Program-made: the position numbers and the translations under genes | Origin: Actinomycetota bacterium | Lineage (GTDB): Bacteria; Actinomycetota; Acidimicrobiia; Acidimicrobiales; MedAcidi-G1 | NCBI GenBank assembly: GCA_014381745.1 | Contig: JACNLA010000017.1 | Coordinates: 5,472 to 69,471 of the forward strand | Direction of reading: 5' to 3' | DNA: 64,000 nt | In this document: positions 61,384 through 64,000 of the stretch, piece by piece | Layout: each line of letters starts with the position of its first letter | Numbering within the stretch: the first letter of the stretch is position 1 | The notes under the pieces: model-generated | Told to the model about the DNA's origin: nothing | The model's database searches: none | What the model saw: only the letters and a program-made list of their open reading frames with translations

Positions 61384-62370
61384 TCAGCCGGCTGGCCGTC
61401 GCCGGGCCCAGGCGTCGATGCTCACCGCTACCAGGATCACAGCACCCTGGATCACCCGCTGCCAGATCGGATCAACCTGGTGCAGGTTGAAACCGTTGAT
61501 CATGAACGCAATGAAGAACGCTCCAAACACCGTGCGCCAGACCCCTCCCTCACCGCCGGCAATTGAGGTGCCACCAACGACCACAGCCGATATGACTCCA
61601 AACAGGAAGCTGAAGTCGTCGGACGGCATCGCGCTCAGCGACCGTGACGCAGAGACGACACCGGCAAGGCCAGCGGCCGCTCCGGTAAGAGCGAACACGG
61701 CGATAGTCACTCCGGTTACCCGGACACCAGCCAGACGTGCAGCCTCGGGATTCCCGCCAGTGGCGTAGACGTGCCGTCCGAAACGGGTCCGCGACAAAAG
61801 GAACCAGGTTGCAAGCACCACTCCCAATGCGATCCAGGTTGCAGTTGTCAGAGAAAACCACCTGGTGCGCGCAATCTTTCTGAAGGTCTCCGTCTCGGGC
61901 TGCAGGATGCGGCGGTCACTGATCAGGTATCCGGCGCCAAACACCATGAAGGAAGTTGCCAACGTCCCGATGAAGGAGTTGACCTTCAGCACAGCAACCA
62001 CGACTCCGTTCAAGCACCCGACAAACAGCCCGGCAAGAACGCCGACGACGACCGCCAACAGGACTGACTGAGTGGCGTTCTCCACCTGAAGGGCCAGCAG
62101 TGGTGCCGCAACGAACACGGCAGAGATCGAAAGGTCAAAGCCGCCGGCAATCATCGCCACCGTGGCAAGCGATGCGGCAATCAGCAAGGTCGCCTGCTGG
62201 TCCAGGATGTTTCGCAGATTCGCCTCGCTGAAGAACGGTCCGGTCGTGACCGTTAGCAGGAGAAAGAGAGCAAGGGTGATCCAGATGATCCCATAGCCCT
62301 TCAGGTGCGGCCGGAGATGTGCGATTAGGCCGCCCGACTCGACCTTTTCGTCTAGATGGACCTCAGACAC
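61384..62370 (-). CDS. Rbs-type ABC transporter permease
   Basis: About 328 residues, eight to ten predicted spans, family of RbsC/XylH. Segments: LLIAASLATVAMIAGGFDLS (the GGxDLS motif of this family), GALVGCLNG-like VGCLNGVVVAVLKVNSFIGT, GGNPEAARLAGVRV and SIAGGEGGVWRTVFGAFFIA. GTG 62370 overlaps the ATPase stop by 8 nt; the longer frame would overlap it by 86. Works with the ATPase and the binding protein at the window edge; 130 nt before xsc. Confidence 0.88.
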   Translation of the reverse strand: MSEVHLDEKVESGGLIAHLRPHLKGYGIIWITLALFLLLTVTTGPFFSEANLRNILDQQATLLIAASLATVAMIAGGFDLSISAVFVAAPLLALQVENATQSVLLAVVVGVLAGLFVGCLNGVVVAVLKVNSFIGTLATSFMVFGAGYLISDRRILQPETETFRKIARTRWFSLTTATWIALGVVLATWFLLSRTRFGRHVYATGGNPEAARLAGVRVTGVTIAVFALTGAAAGLAGVVSASRSLSAMPSDDFSFLFGVISAVVVGGTSIAGGEGGVWRTVFGAFFIAFMINGFNLHQVDPIWQRVIQGAVILVAVSIDAWARRRPAG

Positions 62371-63889
62371 CGACCGCCTCCTCAGCAGAAGTACCAAACG
62401 CAGCTTCAAGGACTTCGGCCTCACTCGCCTCGATCCCGTCGATTTCACACACGATCCGACCTCCTCGCATCACCAGAATTCTGTGGGCGAGGCCCAACAC
62501 CTCTTCGATCTCAGAGGAAACCAGAAGCACCGCCATGCCGTCCTCAGCCAGCCCAGCCAACAATTCGTAGATGGCCCGCTTGGCACCCACGTCTACGCCC
62601 CGGGTCGGTTCATCGGCGATCAGGAGCCTCGGCCGCTCGATCAGCCATCTCGCGAACATCGTTTTCTGCTGGTTCCCTCCCGACAGGCTCTCAACGGGCA
62701 TCTCAAGGGAAGCCGCCCTCAAATCCACCTCGGTCGTCGCTACTTGCACGCTCTCCTGCTCGCCTCGCCTGAGAACCATGCCCAGTCGAGAGAACAAGCC
62801 GAGCCTCGGCAGCGATGCGTTCTCACGAACCGGCCTACGAAGCATCAGACCCTGGTCGCTTCGGGACTCCGGGATCATGCCCATCCCGCTGGCGATTGCG
62901 GCACGTGGGGTACCCAATCCGACTCCCGAACCGAGCATCTCGACGCTTCCACAATCCACGGGGTCAACGCCGAACACCGATCGCACGACCTCGGTCCTAC
63001 CCGATCCAACCAGGCCGGCCAGCGCAACGATCTCACCAGCATTCACCTGCAGGTCTACGTCCTCAAAGGATCCGACCCTTCCCAAGCCCTTAACCGTCAG
63101 GACGGTCTCGGCGGTGGTGTCCGGAGGCGACTTGGGGGGAAAGTTGGCCTCCAGAGTGCGGCCGATCATCGCCTCGACTAGTGACCCGGTCGATTCGGAT
63201 CCGGCTTCGGAGGTTCGCACGATCCGCCCATCCCTCATGATCGTGATGCGATCTGCGACATCCAGAACCTGATCCAGAAAGTGTGAGACGAAGACCACCG
63301 TGGTTCCACCGACACTCAGGTCCCTGATGATCTGGAGGAGATTGGAAGCCTCGTCTGCAGTCAGACGGGCAGTTGGCTCATCCATGACGATGAGCTCAGC
63401 CTCCCGTGCAAGGGCGCGAAGGATCTCGACCTTTTGCTGGTCCGCAACAGACAGTGAGTCGACACGTCTGCTCGGATCCACACCGATCCCAGACTGCTGG
63501 ACGAGACGTTGATACCTGTCCCTGTGGTCACGGTCGTCCACAACCGGACCCCTTGAGGACTCAATCCCCAGATAGACGTTCTCAATGGCGGTCAGCGTGG
63601 GCACAAGCTGCAGTTCCTGAGCAACCATGGTGACCCGCATGTCGAGAGCCTGACGGGGTGAGCGAAATCTCACGGTCTTACCCGCAATCGTCATCGATCC
63701 CTCGTCTGGTTCATGTACGCCGGCCAGAACCTTGCCGAGGGTCGACTTCCCTGCGCCGTTCTCGCCTATCAGCGCATGGACCTCGCCACGTCTGATGGTG
63801 AGGTTGACCGAATCGATCGCCCTCGTTGACCCGAACTGCTTCGATATTCCCTTGAGCAGTACGTGGTCGTCGAGGGCGATCGTCGGCAA
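62363..63889 (-). CDS. Rbs-type ABC transporter ATP-binding protein, two domains
   Basis: 508 residues with two fused ABC domains, as in RbsA/MglA. First Walker A GENGAGKSTLGKVLAG (about 36-51), signature LSVADQQKVEILRALAREAE, Walker B LIVMDEPTARL. Second domain has the degenerate Walker A ALAGLVGSGRTEVVRSVFG and signature LSGGNQQKTMFARWL, normal for this family. Lies between the binding-protein gene (5 nt upstream) and the permease. Confidence 0.93.
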   Translation of the reverse strand: MPTIALDDHVLLKGISKQFGSTRAIDSVNLTIRRGEVHALIGENGAGKSTLGKVLAGVHEPDEGSMTIAGKTVRFRSPRQALDMRVTMVAQELQLVPTLTAIENVYLGIESSRGPVVDDRDHRDRYQRLVQQSGIGVDPSRRVDSLSVADQQKVEILRALAREAELIVMDEPTARLTADEASNLLQIIRDLSVGGTTVVFVSHFLDQVLDVADRITIMRDGRIVRTSEAGSESTGSLVEAMIGRTLEANFPPKSPPDTTAETVLTVKGLGRVGSFEDVDLQVNAGEIVALAGLVGSGRTEVVRSVFGVDPVDCGSVEMLGSGVGLGTPRAAIASGMGMIPESRSDQGLMLRRPVRENASLPRLGLFSRLGMVLRRGEQESVQVATTEVDLRAASLEMPVESLSGGNQQKTMFARWLIERPRLLIADEPTRGVDVGAKRAIYELLAGLAEDGMAVLLVSSEIEEVLGLAHRILVMRGGRIVCEIDGIEASEAEVLEAAFGTSAEEAVGV

Positions 63890-63894
63890 CTAGA

Positions 63895-64000
63895 TCAGCC
63901 TTCCCACTGAGCCTCGAACTGGCTCACATTGTCAGCGGTCACTAGGCCCTCGTCGGGCAAGCTCTGAGCCGGGTCGATGCCACCGGTCACGGTGCCGTCC
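63895..64000 (-). CDS. C-terminus of a probable Rbs-type substrate-binding protein (cut by window edge)
   Basis: The last 34 codons of a minus-strand frame ending DEGLVTADNVSQFEAQWEG. The segment TGGIDPAQSLPDEGLVTADN fits the C-terminal end of periplasmic sugar-binding proteins, where a terminal helix follows the second hinge strand, and the gene stands 5 nt before the ATPase gene, where RbsB-type genes usually lie. The rest is outside the window. Confidence 0.6.
   Translation of the reverse strand, partial: DGTVTGGIDPAQSLPDEGLVTADNVSQFEAQWEG

Overview
The window is a GC-rich, gene-dense bacterial chromosome segment. Gene content points to an actinomycete, most likely the class Acidimicrobiia: form II (SLM-ordered) molybdenum hydroxylase, many acyl-CoA dehydrogenases, an LLM-type flavin/F420 oxidoreductase, an ECF sigma/ZAS anti-sigma pair, and frequent TANNNT boxes 6-7 nt before start codons that imply leaderless mRNAs. 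The taxonomic call is an inference; there is no rRNA gene. I saw no tRNA, CRISPR, insertion sequence or phage gene. The lifestyle suggested is a heterotroph that scavenges amino acids, polyamines, acyl compounds and organosulfur compounds.

Layout. 1-3.7 kb (-): acyl-CoA dehydrogenase, 3-hydroxyanthranilate dioxygenase, kynureninase and kynurenine 3-monooxygenase (cut by the window edge), a tryptophan/kynurenine block. 3.8-15.1 kb: MFS exporter, two class III aminotransferases, an Lrp-type regulator, a complete PotABCD-like polyamine ABC transporter and two tandem PuuB-like FAD amine oxidases, a polyamine/amine catabolism island. 15.3-19.0 kb (-): coxSLM-like form II molybdenum hydroxylase. 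19.1-19.7 kb: VapBC-type toxin-antitoxin pair with a 15-bp-arm palindrome. 19.8-22.1 kb: DUF3179 lipoprotein and ECF sigma/anti-sigma. 22.2-25.7 kb (+): HsaA-like flavoprotein, enoyl-CoA hydratase, nitroreductase and LLM oxidoreductase, apparently one operon. 25.8-29.5 kb (-): APC permease fused to degenerate EIIA and TrkA-C domains; a second toxin-antitoxin pair whose toxin gene overlaps an epoxide hydrolase. 29.7-33.7 kb: ACAD10/11-like dehydrogenase, an SdsA-like alkyl sulfatase, a third toxin-antitoxin pair. 33.8-36.7 kb (-): C45 acyltransferase, GNAT, CaiB/BaiF CoA-transferase. 36.9-40.9 kb: bifunctional PutA with a divergent PAS-AraC regulator. 41-45.8 kb (+): PsuG and a TRAP transporter (QMP) ending in a perfect UUCG hairpin. 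45.8-47.8 kb: PH-like membrane protein, lipoprotein protease, SDR. 47.8-58.6 kb: a TetR-controlled catabolic cluster of twelve genes (three acyl-CoA dehydrogenases, three crotonase-fold enzymes, amidohydrolase, alcohol dehydrogenase, limonene-epoxide-hydrolase-like enzyme, thioesterase, VOC protein, alpha/beta hydrolase). 58.6-59.4 kb: a nucleotidyltransferase two-gene module. 59.5-64 kb (-): sulfoacetaldehyde acetyltransferase (Xsc) downstream of an Rbs-type ABC transporter.

The most interesting parts are (i) the 49-58.6 kb operon, whose single good promoter (TTGACA-17-TATTCT) lies inside a perfect TetR-type palindrome and whose dehydrogenases use two different catalytic-glutamate positions, so that it looks like a pathway for a branched or cyclic acid that I cannot name; (ii) three palindrome-controlled toxin-antitoxin modules plus a nucleotidyltransferase module, all apparently leaderless or nearly so; and (iii) Xsc beside an Rbs-type importer. 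Start codons given here were chosen from overlaps, ribosome binding sites and promoter spacing and often differ from the longest reading frame.
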